Origin: Streptomonospora nanhaiensis
GTDB lineage: Bacteria > Actinomycetota > Actinomycetes > Streptosporangiales > Streptosporangiaceae
Reading direction: 5' to 3'
DNA length: 64,000 bases
NCBI RefSeq assembly: GCF_026642255.1
Contig: NZ_CP113264.1
Span: 62,001-126,000, forward strand
Part shown: piece after piece, positions 53,692 to 61,864 of the stretch
Layout of the letters: the number at the start of each line of letters is the position of its first letter
How positions within the stretch are numbered: the stretch's first letter is position 1
Translations under genes and position numbers: made by a program
Notes under the pieces: generated by a model
The model's input: only the letters and a program-made list of their open reading frames with translations
What the model was told of the DNA's origin: nothing
Databases searched by the model: none

Positions 53692-55383
53692 ATGCCGACG
53701 CCTACCGGTAAGTCCACCCGGGCCGAACGCCTCGCGCAACCCCTGGCCCGTGAGGTGGCCGAACAGGTCGCCGCCGACCACGGCGTATGCATCCGCCCCG
53801 TCTCTCTCCGACGCACGAACATCGCCACCGGTGCCACCGAGGTGATCGACGTCCCCTGCGGGTCCACCCTGGAATCCCGGTGCCCGGCCTGCGCGAAGCG
53901 CAAGAGGTCGCTTCGGCGGACCCAGTGCGAAGAGGGCTGGCACCTCGCTGTTGAACCCGTCGTGGAACCCGACCCTCCGACTGAACAGCAACGGGCCTGG
54001 GTGGAACAGCGTGCGATGGTGACCGCTAAACGGGACCGGATTGCCTCCACAGGCAACGCTGACCCCGAACAGCTCGCAGCCCTGGACGCGGCCATCGCCG
54101 GGCTGGACGAGGACATCACCGCCTCCGGCCTGCGGGGCTCGGTCACCCGCTCCGCCGACTCCCCGACCTCCTCCGGGACGCGCCGGGTGCGTTCCACCAA
54201 AAGGCGTCAGGACGCCCCGGACCTTCCCAAGCGGCCCATGACCAGGAAGACGGTCGGGCGGGCCTTCACCGATCCCGACTCCGGGAAGGTGTTCCGACCC
54301 TCCCTGTTCCTCACCCTGACCCTGGACTCCTACGGTCGGGTCCGCTCGGACGGCACACCCGTCGACTTCTCCACCTACGACTACCGTCGTGCCGCCCGGG
54401 ACACCCTGCACTTCTCCAAGCTCGTGGACCGGTTCGTGCAGAACCTGCGCCGGGTCGCCGGGTTCGAGGTCCAGTACTTCGCCGCCGTCGAACCCCAACG
54501 CAGGTTGGCACCGCACCTGCACATGGCCACACGCGGCACACTGCCCCGGGCCGAACTGCGCCAGATCGCCGCCGCGACCTACCACCAGGTCTGGTGGCCG
54601 GCCGCCGACCGCGTCGTCTTCGAGGGCGACCACGTCCCCCTCTGGGACACGGACGTGGGAACCTACCTCGACCCCGGCACCGGGGAAGTCCTGCCCACGT
54701 GGGACGAGGCGTTGGACGCCCTCGATGAGGACCCGGACGCCGAACCCTTCCACGTGGTCCGGTTCGGGAAGCAGGTGGACGCCAAGGGTGTCGTGGCCGG
54801 GACCGAGGACGCCGCCCGGTGCGTGCGCTACCTCGCCAAGTACCTGACCAAGGACATCGCCGACTGCCACGCGGCCGAGACCGCTCGGCAGGAACAGCAC
54901 GTGGACCGGCTCATGGAAACACTGCGCTTCGAACCGTGCTCGCCCCGGTGCGCCAACTGGCTGCGCTACGGCATCCAACCCGACCAGGCCAAAGCGGGGA
55001 TGCGTCCCGGTTTCTGCCGATCCAAGGCCCACCGCCGCGAACACCTGGGCTACGCCGGGCGCCGCGTCCTGGTCTCGCGCAAGTGGTCCGGCAAGACCCT
55101 CGCCGACCACAAAGCCGACCGCCTCACCTGGGTCCTCAACACCCTCGGCATCGACCCCACCGACGACGGCCAGGGCGACGAGGACAACCCGCGCCCTCCG
55201 GCGCTCTCCTCGGTAGCCTCCGGCTCCTTCGAGTGGGAACTCGCCCGACCCACCGACCCCGACGTCGCCCCGCGCGAACGCCGACTGCTCCGGGCCGTCG
55301 GCGAAGCCCTCCGACGCCGCGCACAACTCGACGCCGTACGCCAGAACGCTCTTTCGGCAACCGACGAGACGAGGGCCGCATGA
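53692..55383 (+). CDS. Rolling-circle replication initiator, RepSA type
   Basis: The protein has 563 residues. An N-terminal CPAC pair and CAKRKR zinc-like motif is followed by FLTLTLDSYGRV (motif 1), the HUH motif HLH at residues 275-277 in APHLHMAT, and YLAKYLTKDI with the probable catalytic Tyr. The C-terminal region holds CSPRCANWLRYG and KAHRREHLGYAG. The family is RepSA of pSAM2, which nicks a double-strand origin to start rolling-circle replication after excision. Confidence 0.92.
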   Translation: MPTPTGKSTRAERLAQPLAREVAEQVAADHGVCIRPVSLRRTNIATGATEVIDVPCGSTLESRCPACAKRKRSLRRTQCEEGWHLAVEPVVEPDPPTEQQRAWVEQRAMVTAKRDRIASTGNADPEQLAALDAAIAGLDEDITASGLRGSVTRSADSPTSSGTRRVRSTKRRQDAPDLPKRPMTRKTVGRAFTDPDSGKVFRPSLFLTLTLDSYGRVRSDGTPVDFSTYDYRRAARDTLHFSKLVDRFVQNLRRVAGFEVQYFAAVEPQRRLAPHLHMATRGTLPRAELRQIAAATYHQVWWPAADRVVFEGDHVPLWDTDVGTYLDPGTGEVLPTWDEALDALDEDPDAEPFHVVRFGKQVDAKGVVAGTEDAARCVRYLAKYLTKDIADCHAAETARQEQHVDRLMETLRFEPCSPRCANWLRYGIQPDQAKAGMRPGFCRSKAHRREHLGYAGRRVLVSRKWSGKTLADHKADRLTWVLNTLGIDPTDDGQGDEDNPRPPALSSVASGSFEWELARPTDPDVAPRERRLLRAVGEALRRRAQLDAVRQNALSATDETRAA

Positions 55384-55589
55384 CCTCCATGCCTACTTCA
55401 CCAACGGACTCCCGCTCCTGGTCCGACGCTGTCCTGTGGTCGGTCGCTGAAACCTCCGCCTATCTCCGTGTGCCCGCCAAGACGCTCTACGAGTGGCGCT
55501 ACAAGGGCGACGGACCGCCGTCCCACCGCGTGGGCCGCTACGTGCGCTACGTGCCCTCCGAGGTCCACACCTGGGTCTGCGACCAGTAA
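55380..55589 (+). CDS. xis: Excisionase (Xis, AlpA/MerR-type HTH)
   Basis: ATG at 55380 overlaps the rep TGA. The protein has 69 residues: LWSVAETSAYLRVPAKTLYE, WRYKGDGPPSHRVGRYVRYV, typical of a helix-turn-helix excisionase. It directs the integrase toward excision. It lies directly upstream of the integrase gene, as usual in AICEs. Confidence 0.92.
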   Translation: MTSMPTSPTDSRSWSDAVLWSVAETSAYLRVPAKTLYEWRYKGDGPPSHRVGRYVRYVPSEVHTWVCDQ

Positions 55590-55612
55590 CCCACGAAAGG
55601 AGACAACCCCCG

Positions 55613-56812
55613 ATGGCTCGCGCGTGGGTGTACGACCGCAACAAGGACAAGGCGTTCGTGGAGGCGGTGAAGAAGGCCAAGGCCTCCAAACGCACGCCTC
55701 CCGGTCGATGGTGGGTCCGGTACTACGATCCCTCCGGCATGGTCAAGAGCGGTGGGGTCTTCCGCAAGAAGCCGGACGCGGAGAAGAAACAGACCGAGAT
55801 CGAGAACAGCTTTCACGAGGGCACGTACCGGAACCCTCGGGAAGCCAAGGTCACCGTGGGCGAGATGGCGGAGAAGTGGTTGGTCACGCGCACCGACATC
55901 AAGCGCTCGACCTGGTGGCAGTACCGGGCCGTCCTGGACAACCACGTCCTGCCGCGATGGGGCGCGCTCTCCCTCTCCGCAGTCCACTCCGAGGACATCG
56001 CCGTGTGGGTGGCGCAACTCCAGAAGCCGCGGGACGAAGGCGGTAGCAACCTCGGGGCCTCCCAGACTCGGCACGCTCACGTCGTGCTGTCCATGGTCCT
56101 GGGATGGTGCGTGCCTCGCCGCATCCCCTTCAACCCGGCCAAGGGCGTACCGCTGCCCAGGCCATCCGAGGCCGAACACGTCTATCTCAACCACGCCCAG
56201 GTGGAAGAGCTGGCCAACGCCTCCCTGACGCTGCGCACGAAGTACGGGCAGGAACTCGCCTCGGCACGGGTGAGTCGCACGCTCATCCTGCTCCTGGCCT
56301 ACACGGGTATGCGGTGGAGTGAGGCAGCCGCGCTGCGCGTGGGCAGGGTCGATCTCGACAGGAGGCGTGTGCGGGTCGTGGTCACCTTCGCCGAGGTTGA
56401 CGGGAAGCTCGTCGAGCAGGCTCCGAAGAACGGTAAGTTCCGGACCGTGCCGGTGCCCCGGTCGCTCGTCTCCGAGCTGCGTCCCTTCGTGGAGGGGCGA
56501 CCGGTGGACGCTCTGCTCTTCACGACCAGGCGGGGCGCCCCACTGCGCATCCGGAACTGGCGCAACCGTGAGTTCGCCTTGGCCGTGCAGGCGGCGGAAC
56601 TGGGAGACATGGGACTGACCCCCCACAAGCTCCGGCACACGGCCGCGTCACTCGCCATCGCCGCCGGCGCGGACGTCAAGGTCGTGCAAGCGATGCTCGG
56701 CCACAAGACCGCGACCATGACCCTGGACCGGTACGGGCACCTGTTCCCCGACCGCCTGGACGAGGTCGCCGACGCGATGGACGCGGCTCGGCAGAGGGTC
56801 CTTGCTGCCTGA
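55613..56812 (+). CDS. int: Tyrosine site-specific integrase
   Basis: ATG at 55613, with AAAGGAGA upstream, gives 399 residues. The arm-binding and core-binding domains cover residues 1-180. The catalytic domain carries Arg234 (TGMRWSE), Lys in KNGKFRTVPV, His338 and Arg341 (HKLRHTA), His364 (LGHKTATMTLDRYGH) and the nucleophile Tyr374. It recombines attP with the tRNA-Ser 3' end, located 90 bp downstream. All catalytic residues are present, so it is probably active. Confidence 0.95.
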   Translation: MARAWVYDRNKDKAFVEAVKKAKASKRTPPGRWWVRYYDPSGMVKSGGVFRKKPDAEKKQTEIENSFHEGTYRNPREAKVTVGEMAEKWLVTRTDIKRSTWWQYRAVLDNHVLPRWGALSLSAVHSEDIAVWVAQLQKPRDEGGSNLGASQTRHAHVVLSMVLGWCVPRRIPFNPAKGVPLPRPSEAEHVYLNHAQVEELANASLTLRTKYGQELASARVSRTLILLLAYTGMRWSEAAALRVGRVDLDRRRVRVVVTFAEVDGKLVEQAPKNGKFRTVPVPRSLVSELRPFVEGRPVDALLFTTRRGAPLRIRNWRNREFALAVQAAELGDMGLTPHKLRHTAASLAIAAGADVKVVQAMLGHKTATMTLDRYGHLFPDRLDEVADAMDAARQRVLAA

Positions 56813-56825
56813 CCCCGGGAAGGAC

Positions 56826-56886
56826 GAAGGCCGGTGGCTCGGTCCATGTGCGATAAATGTGCGATGGACGCGGGCGACCGGCCTTC
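56826..56886. terminator. Hairpin between int and tRNA-Ser
   Basis: GAAGGCCGGT (56826-56835) and ACCGGCCTTC (56877-56886) pair over a 41-base loop. It probably ends int transcription and, on the other strand, the tRNA-Ser transcript. Confidence 0.55.
56844..56868 (+). repeat. Candidate integrase arm-type site, right arm
   Basis: CCATGTGCGATAAATGTGCG plus ATGGA matches 43272-43296 with one difference. It lies 32 bp left of the repeat core at 56900. Confidence 0.5.
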
Positions 56887-56899
56887 TCTGCCTCTCCCA

Positions 56900-56958
56900 C
56901 AAGCTGCTGACCTGCGGGTTCTGCGGAGGGTATGGGATTTGAACCCATGAAGCCCCGT
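56900..56958. repeat. attR-side direct repeat in tRNA-Ser
   Basis: These 59 bases are identical to 43110-43168. The repeat overlaps the 3' 35 nt of tRNA-Ser and continues past it. Integration therefore keeps the tRNA gene intact. Confidence 0.93.
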
Positions 56959-57012
56959 CAAGGACTTGGTGCTTTTCAAGAGCACTGCACTCGGCCGCTA
57001 TGCGAACCCTCC
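56924..57012 (-). tRNA. tRNA-Ser (TGA), integration site of the AICE
   Basis: This 89-nt class II tRNA has acceptor GGAGGGT/ACCCTCC. The anticodon stem GTGCT/AGCAC encloses CTTGAAA (anticodon TGA). It has a long variable arm, T-arm ATGGG-TTCAAAT-CCCAT and discriminator G typical of serine tRNA. CCA is not encoded. Confidence 0.95.
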
Positions 57013-57325
57013 CGGGAGAGTGACTCTCCGCCAGTCATGGTAGCCCACGGGGACGGGCGGCTTCGCGGGGATCTCCCGCTCCGGTTCCGGGGTGGTCGGC
57101 GGCACGGGAGGGCGGGGCCCGGGGGCCGCCCGGCAGCGACTGCGGGGGCATGGCGGACACGAACGCCGTTACGGCGGAGGCGCCCCGGTCCGGTCCCGGT
57201 CGCACCACCCCTTCCGCACGGTCCGACCGGGGTCTCCACAGGTCCGACCCCGGCGACGGGGCCGGTCGCTTGTCGGAGCCCCTGGGTAGGTTGACGCTGT
57301 ACGACACCTACGAGGAGGCCGACCC
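57013..57325. other. Intergenic region between tRNA-Ser and the dnaN-like gene
   Basis: About 310 bp in the divergent space. It should contain the tRNA-Ser promoter (leftward) and the dnaN-like promoter (rightward). ORFs here are shadows. No clear hexamers were seen; GAGGAGG stands before the dnaN GTG/ATG region. Confidence 0.45.
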
Positions 57326-58480
57326 GTGAAACTGCGAGTGGATCGCGACGCGTTCGCCGAGGCGGTCGCCTGGACCGCGAGGGCACTGCCCACCCGTCCC
57401 GCGGTGCCCGTGCTCGCGGGGATCCGGATGGAGGTCTCCGGGGACGGCTCGGCGCTGCACCTGTCCGGGTTCGACTACGAGGTCTCCACGCGCGCGTCCG
57501 TGGACGTCCTCTCCGAGGAGTCCGGAGCCGCCCTCGTCCCGGGCCGCCTCCTGGCCGAGATCGTGCGCAACCTCCCCCCGGGCTCGGTGCACATCGACAC
57601 CGACGGCGCCAAACTGCGGGTCGTCGGCGGCGCCGCCCGCTTCACCCTCATCACCATGCCGCTGGAGGACTACCCCTCCCTGCCCGGCATGCCCGGCCTG
57701 ATCGGCTCCGTGTCCGCGGACGCCTTCACCACAGCCGTGCGCCAGGTGGCCCCGGCCGCGAGCCGGGACGACACGCTTCCCATGCTCACGGGCGCCTACC
57801 TCGACTTCACGGGCGACTCCCTCAGCGTGGTCGCGACCGACCGCTACCGCATCGCCGTGCGCGACCTGCGGTGGAACCCCTCCGACCAGGGCGTGGACAC
57901 CGCGGCCCTGGTGCCGGCGCGCACCCTGTACGACACCGTGCGCGGACTGGTCAACCGCTCCGACGTGGACATCGCCCTGTCCTCGGGGACGCCGGGCGGG
58001 GGTGCGGGCCTGTCGCCGGGGGAGGGGATGATCGGCTTCGGGAACGGTGAGCGCCGCACCACCACCCGGCTGATCGACAGCGAGTTCGTCAAGTACGCCT
58101 CGTGGTTCCCGCAGGAGTTCTCGGCCCGCGCCGAGGTGGCGGTCGGCCCTCTGGCGGAGGCGGTCAAGCGGGTGGCGCTGGTCGCGGACCGCAACACCCC
58201 GCTGAGGCTGGCGTTCACCGAGGGGGAGGTCCTCCTGGAGGCGGGTTCGGGGGACGACGCCCAGGCGGTGGAGGCGATCGAGGTCTCCTACGAGGGGGAG
58301 CCGCTGCGCATGGCCTTCCGGCCCGACTACCTGATGGACGGTCTGACGGCGGTGGAGACCGACACCGCGTACCTCAACTTCACCGAGCAGACGAAACCCG
58401 CCGTGTTCACCGACGTTCCCGCCGAGGAGGGGGAGAACCCGTCCTTCCGCTATCTGGTTCAACCGTTGCGGGTGTCCTGA
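57326..58480 (+). CDS. dnaN: DNA polymerase III beta subunit (sliding clamp) homolog
   Basis: The protein has 384 residues starting at 57326; GAGGAGG lies upstream. Three clamp domains are visible: MKLRVDRDAFAEAVAWTARA and LSGFDYEVSTRASV (1), FTTAVRQVAPAASRDDTLPM and VVATDRYRIAVRDL (2), then VAVGPLAEAVKRVALVADRN and a C-terminal FRYLVQPLRVS with the usual hydrophobic pocket end (3). It is full length. It lies next to tRNA-Ser and an AICE rather than dnaA/recF, so it may be a second clamp paralog; whether it is the only one cannot be told here. Confidence 0.9.
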   Translation: MKLRVDRDAFAEAVAWTARALPTRPAVPVLAGIRMEVSGDGSALHLSGFDYEVSTRASVDVLSEESGAALVPGRLLAEIVRNLPPGSVHIDTDGAKLRVVGGAARFTLITMPLEDYPSLPGMPGLIGSVSADAFTTAVRQVAPAASRDDTLPMLTGAYLDFTGDSLSVVATDRYRIAVRDLRWNPSDQGVDTAALVPARTLYDTVRGLVNRSDVDIALSSGTPGGGAGLSPGEGMIGFGNGERRTTTRLIDSEFVKYASWFPQEFSARAEVAVGPLAEAVKRVALVADRNTPLRLAFTEGEVLLEAGSGDDAQAVEAIEVSYEGEPLRMAFRPDYLMDGLTAVETDTAYLNFTEQTKPAVFTDVPAEEGENPSFRYLVQPLRVS

Positions 58481-58516
58481 ACAGGGATTGAGGCCTTTTC
58501 CCACGTCGGCCGCGCC

Positions 58517-58675
58517 TTATCCACAGAGTTATCCACAGGAAGGCGGACTTCCTGTGGATAACCCGGGGTAATCGTCTGCAGAGAACACCCGAACCACCCC
58601 TGGTGGACTCTCGCATTTCTGCTTTGACATGCGAAAACATCACGAGGGGCGGTTCTGTGCACAGCCTGTGGACAA
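58517..58675. promoter_or_regulatory. DnaA-box cluster within a 14-bp inverted repeat
   Basis: Perfect boxes: TTATCCACA at 58517-58525 and 58529-58537, and its reverse at 58553-58561. TGTGGACAA (58667-58675) is a GC-type reverse box. The second and third boxes form the perfect inverted repeat 58529-58542/58548-58561 around GCGGA. It lies between the convergent dnaN-like and DUF2786 genes, where it could also work as a terminator. Confidence 0.75.
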
Positions 58676-58691
58676 CGTGGGGCGGTGAGCC

Positions 58692-59519
58692 CTATTCACC
58701 CTCTGCCAGGGTGGACGTCCCCCCGCGGCTCACCGGGGTGTCCAGCCCGAGTTCGGCCTGGCGTCCCCGTCTGTACCCCGCGCGGTAGCCCGCCGCGCTG
58801 TGCGTACGCTCCGGCCGGTGCTTGCGCAACTGGGGGAACTGCTTCTGGAACTCCTCACGCACGCGGTTCACGTCGTTGAGCAGGACCAGTTCCGCTCCGC
58901 GGGCCGCGTCGACGCTCTCACTGGACCCGTCGGAACCCCCCGGAGCGGCCATTTCCTGCAACCGCGCCCGGAACTCCCGAATGCGTTCCGCGACCGCACG
59001 CCCGTAGGCGCGCACGAACGACCGGTAGTAGCGCTTGCGTTCGGTCTCCAGCTCCGACCTGGTGTAGTTGCGCAGTTCGCGGATGTCCGCCACGTGCGAC
59101 GAACTCATGAACTTGGCCGACGACTCCATCTGCATGGAGATCGACGGCATCAGCATCCGCAGCGCGTCCAGCGCGCTCACCGTCCCCACCAGGATGATGA
59201 CGCGGTCGGTGTTCTCGGAGTTGTTGCCTCTGACCGCCGACTGGCAGCCGTAGGCGGCGGCGATGTCGGCCAGTGCCCGGACCCGGGCCTTTCCGTGGCC
59301 GCCCACCCCTGCGACGGTGTAGTCCATGCGGCTGATCGCGTCCGGTTCCTCGCCCCTCTCGGCGCGGGCCTCGGCCTCCGCGATCGCGTGGCGGGTCATC
59401 AGCTCGGCGGCCTTGGCGGTGAACGCCTGGCTCTCGGCGTCAGTCACCGAGGGGTCCTCCGCCATGCGGAGGAGCCCTCGGACCCGCTCGACCATTTTCT
59501 GACGAGCAGCTTCAGTCAT
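58692..59519 (-). CDS. DUF2786 domain protein
   Basis: From ATG at 59519 the protein has 275 residues. The N-terminal DUF2786 segment is MVERVRGLLRMAEDPSVTDA, then ESQAFTAKAAELMTRHAIAE. A mixed alpha/beta region follows (GTVSALDALRMLMPSISMQM), and a long charged helical part (RSELETERKRYYRSFVRAYG). The tail is Arg/Tyr-rich (SAAGYRAGYRRGRQAE). Function unknown; phage- and host-borne members exist. Confidence 0.82.
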   Translation of the reverse strand: MTEAARQKMVERVRGLLRMAEDPSVTDAESQAFTAKAAELMTRHAIAEAEARAERGEEPDAISRMDYTVAGVGGHGKARVRALADIAAAYGCQSAVRGNNSENTDRVIILVGTVSALDALRMLMPSISMQMESSAKFMSSSHVADIRELRNYTRSELETERKRYYRSFVRAYGRAVAERIREFRARLQEMAAPGGSDGSSESVDAARGAELVLLNDVNRVREEFQKQFPQLRKHRPERTHSAAGYRAGYRRGRQAELGLDTPVSRGGTSTLAEGE

Positions 59520-59582
59520 CGGCGCCCGGTTGTCTCCCGTCGGTGAGTGTCCAGTTCCCGCCACCGGCGGGAAACACCGAGC

Positions 59583-60017
59583 CTAGGCGTTCTTGTTCCC
59601 GACCACCATCGCGATGAGCCCGACGGTGACCCAGATCGCCGCCGCGACGAGCAACCCGCCGAACAGGGCGCCGAACAGCCCGGCGATCGGGGCGGCCAGG
59701 ATCGAGGTCGCGTAGCTGACGATCGCGTAGCCCGCACCGCCGACCGCGGCGGGCACGGCGGCGTAACGGAAGGGGTAGGTGGCCGCGTAGCGCCTGCCCC
59801 GGCGGTCGGCCTTCTGGCGCATCACACCGCCGACGCCGCCGATCAGTGCGAAGAAGATCACCGCGGCGGTCAGCCCGGACGAGAGGGCGCCGGCGCCCAG
59901 GTTCAGCAGGAAGAAGAGGGCACCACCGGCCGCGCCCCCCAGGACCGAGGTGGTCCAGGGCCAGATCATCGTCGCCGAGGCGACGGGAGTGAATGCGTTA
60001 CCGCGCTCCAGCGTCAT
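59583..60017 (-). CDS. Four-helix membrane protein
   Basis: ATG at 60017, with GGAG eight bases upstream, is preferred over GTG at 60023; this gives 144 residues. Four hydrophobic segments (near 20-42, 45-65, 85-105 and 110-138) surround a basic loop (RQKADRRGRRYAATYPFRYA). The protein ends in GNKNA. No family was recognised; it may be a small envelope protein. It sits 63 bp upstream of the DUF2786 gene on the same strand. Confidence 0.75.
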   Translation of the reverse strand: MTLERGNAFTPVASATMIWPWTTSVLGGAAGGALFFLLNLGAGALSSGLTAAVIFFALIGGVGGVMRQKADRRGRRYAATYPFRYAAVPAAVGGAGYAIVSYATSILAAPIAGLFGALFGGLLVAAAIWVTVGLIAMVVGNKNA

Positions 60018-60204
60018 GTCCACTGCTCCAGTCGAATCGCGTGACGACCGCTCTTCGACGGGCCGTCCGCTCCAGCATGCAGTCTCGGGGCTCCACGCGC
60101 ATCAGGGCCCGTCCCTGACTTACCCCCGAGTCCGCGCCCCGGCACATCGCCGGATCCGCGGCAGCGAGGGCACCGGGTGACGGGAGCCCTCGGAGGGGCA
60201 ACGA

Positions 60205-60717
60205 TCAGCCGGTCGCGGAAGTGCCCGGACCACCGGGGTTCCCGTCGGAGGACGCCGACAGGTCCGCGGACAAACGGGGCCAGGCGGTGCGGAACGCGGG
60301 CAGCAGGGGCAGCGCCTCCAGGCGGTCCACCGGGACCCACCGGACCTCCTTGCTCTCGGTGTTGCCCGGCCGGAACGGCGTCATCTCCGCGACCCTGGCC
60401 AGGAACGTGTCGTAGCGCCACACCTGGAGGTCCTGTTCGTGGACGCCCACGAGGGTGTACTCGCCCAGGTCGCCGGCGATCTCCTCCCGGAATTCCCGGA
60501 CGGCGGCCTCCAGCGGCGTCTCGTCCCTGTTCCTGGCGCCTCCGGGGATGCCCCAGGTCCCGCCCATGTGCGTCCACCCGGCCCGGTGCTGGAGCAGCAC
60601 GTGGCCGGTTCCGGCCACGTCGGTGGTGTACAGCAGCAGGCCGGCCGCGCCGTACACCCCCCACCGCCGGGAACCGTCGGGCAGACTGACCCAGCCGTTT
60701 CCGTCGCCCTCCAGCAT
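60205..60717 (-). CDS. Nudix hydrolase
   Basis: ATG at 60717, with GGAGG six bases upstream, gives 170 residues; the open frame reaches 60789 (GTG). The Nudix motif is GGARNRDETPLEAAVREFRE then EIAG. Flanks read TWGIPGGA and WRYDTFLARVAEM; WVPVDRLEALPLLPAFR follows. It likely cleaves a nucleoside diphosphate derivative. It is not the same family branch as the element's Nudix protein at 49526. Confidence 0.88.
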   Translation of the reverse strand: MLEGDGNGWVSLPDGSRRWGVYGAAGLLLYTTDVAGTGHVLLQHRAGWTHMGGTWGIPGGARNRDETPLEAAVREFREEIAGDLGEYTLVGVHEQDLQVWRYDTFLARVAEMTPFRPGNTESKEVRWVPVDRLEALPLLPAFRTAWPRLSADLSASSDGNPGGPGTSATG

Positions 60718-61576
60718 CACGTCCTCCACATCGGCTTCCCTTCCGGACCACGGGTGACGTCCGTCCTCCCGTGCACAACGATCGGACACGGGCGATCATG
60801 CCCGTGCTCCTCCGAACCTATGGCCCGCCCGGAGGCCTCCGCAGCACTTCTCCGTTGTACGGGGCGGATACCGCGTGCCGCCGCCCGGACGGGCGGCTCG
60901 TGCGGGGGAGGGGAGCCGGGGGTCCCGGGGGCACGGCCGCGGCGGACCGCGAGGCGCGGGCGCGAAGGCCGGCGCTGGACCCGGAGGAGACGAATGGAGG
61001 CGGTGCCGTTATCGGGATACCGGGAGCATATACGGAAGCGGTATCGCCTTCCCCGTGGGGATTTTTGCTTTTTCGTGCTTTTCGGCACGGGTGCGGGGAC
61101 GCGGGCGCGTCGCGGAAGTCGCGGGGTTTCCCGTGGGAAGGCGAGCCCCTTCCGGTCCCGGGTCGAGGGGCTCCCACCTTCCATGACGCCACGGTGTGGG
61201 GGTCTTCGCCCTGCGTCGGCGGTCCGCAACCGGCCAAGCGGTGGTGAGGAGCCGGTGGGACGGGGTAAGAGTGAACGGCATGCGAACAACGGCCGACGCC
61301 ACACCGATTCCGGCGCTGAAAGAAGACTGAAAGCGTGGTGGAAGAAGATCTCTCTAGTGTGGAACTCGTTCGACGCGAAGGCCTCCATGAGAGGACGGCT
61401 CATGGTCGCCTACCAGCGCGACGTTCGTTGGACACATGCCACCCGTGGTGTGTTCTGAGGCGGGACTCGCCGCGGGTGGCCGGTCCGCCGGAGGGCGGTG
61501 AGTCCGTTTGATGCTTCACAGGCGACGTAGGGCCACATTGCGGCTCTACACGAGTGCGGTGAGAAGAGGAGTTCGT
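60718..61576. other. Long intergenic region
   Basis: About 860 bp without a convincing gene; frames on both strands look like GC shadows, and ribosome sites are absent. It presumably holds promoters for the Nudix gene (leftward) and for the small ORF and regulator (rightward). No repeats were noticed. Confidence 0.45.
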
Positions 61577-61747
61577 GTGCCGGAGATGTTGACCGTGGAT
61601 GAGCGGTTCGAGGCGATCATCGCCGACGCGACTCCTGTGGCGAGGATGAATCCGCTGCGCGAGCCGGACCCCGAGCAGAGGCCCCCGGCCGAGCAGAAGC
61701 CTGTCGAGAGTGCTCCCGAGCAGGAAAAGCCCAGCCAGGACGAGTAG
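61577..61747 (+). CDS. Small acidic Pro/Glu-rich hypothetical protein
   Basis: With GTG at 61577 and GAGGAG upstream the peptide has 56 residues: PEMLTVDERFEAIIADATPV, then ARMNPLREPDPEQRPPAEQK and an acidic end. The open frame starts at 61508. It ends 117 bp before the SARP-type regulator gene. It could be a small regulator or effector; no family was recognised. Confidence 0.5.
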   Translation: MPEMLTVDERFEAIIADATPVARMNPLREPDPEQRPPAEQKPVESAPEQEKPSQDE

Positions 61748-61864
61748 CGTCCGGCAGGGTGGTCCAGCGGTCACTCCGAGTACCTGGGTGGAGGGGGGTA
61801 CTCGGAGCCGTTGGCATGTCCGCATCCCGTTTTTCCGCAATGTCGCTTGCTAGGGTTGCTGCTT

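Larger units (their letters stand above)
43110..56958. mobile_element. AICE integrated in tRNA-Ser(TGA), about 13.8 kb
   Basis: Two identical 59-bp repeats 13,790 bp apart bound the element; the right copy lies within the intact tRNA-Ser gene. Backbone genes in order are Pra-like (51274), small conserved protein (51784), FtsK/TraB translocase (52032), RepSA-type initiator (53692), excisionase (55380) and tyrosine integrase (55613), the hallmark set of AICEs such as pSAM2. Control and immunity genes (double GntR, HD, Nudix/Pif-like, Clp-N, two DUF5919) and cargo (McrA-like nuclease, AT-rich membrane protein) fill the left half. Confidence 0.93.

Noticed and set aside
57035..57307. Minus-strand frame between tRNA-Ser and the dnaN-like gene
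   Set aside because: Pro/Arg/Gly-rich shadow with no ribosome site.
60439..61458. 339-aa plus-strand frame opposite the Nudix gene and beyond
   Set aside because: Overlaps a certain gene and has low-complexity composition; no start signal.
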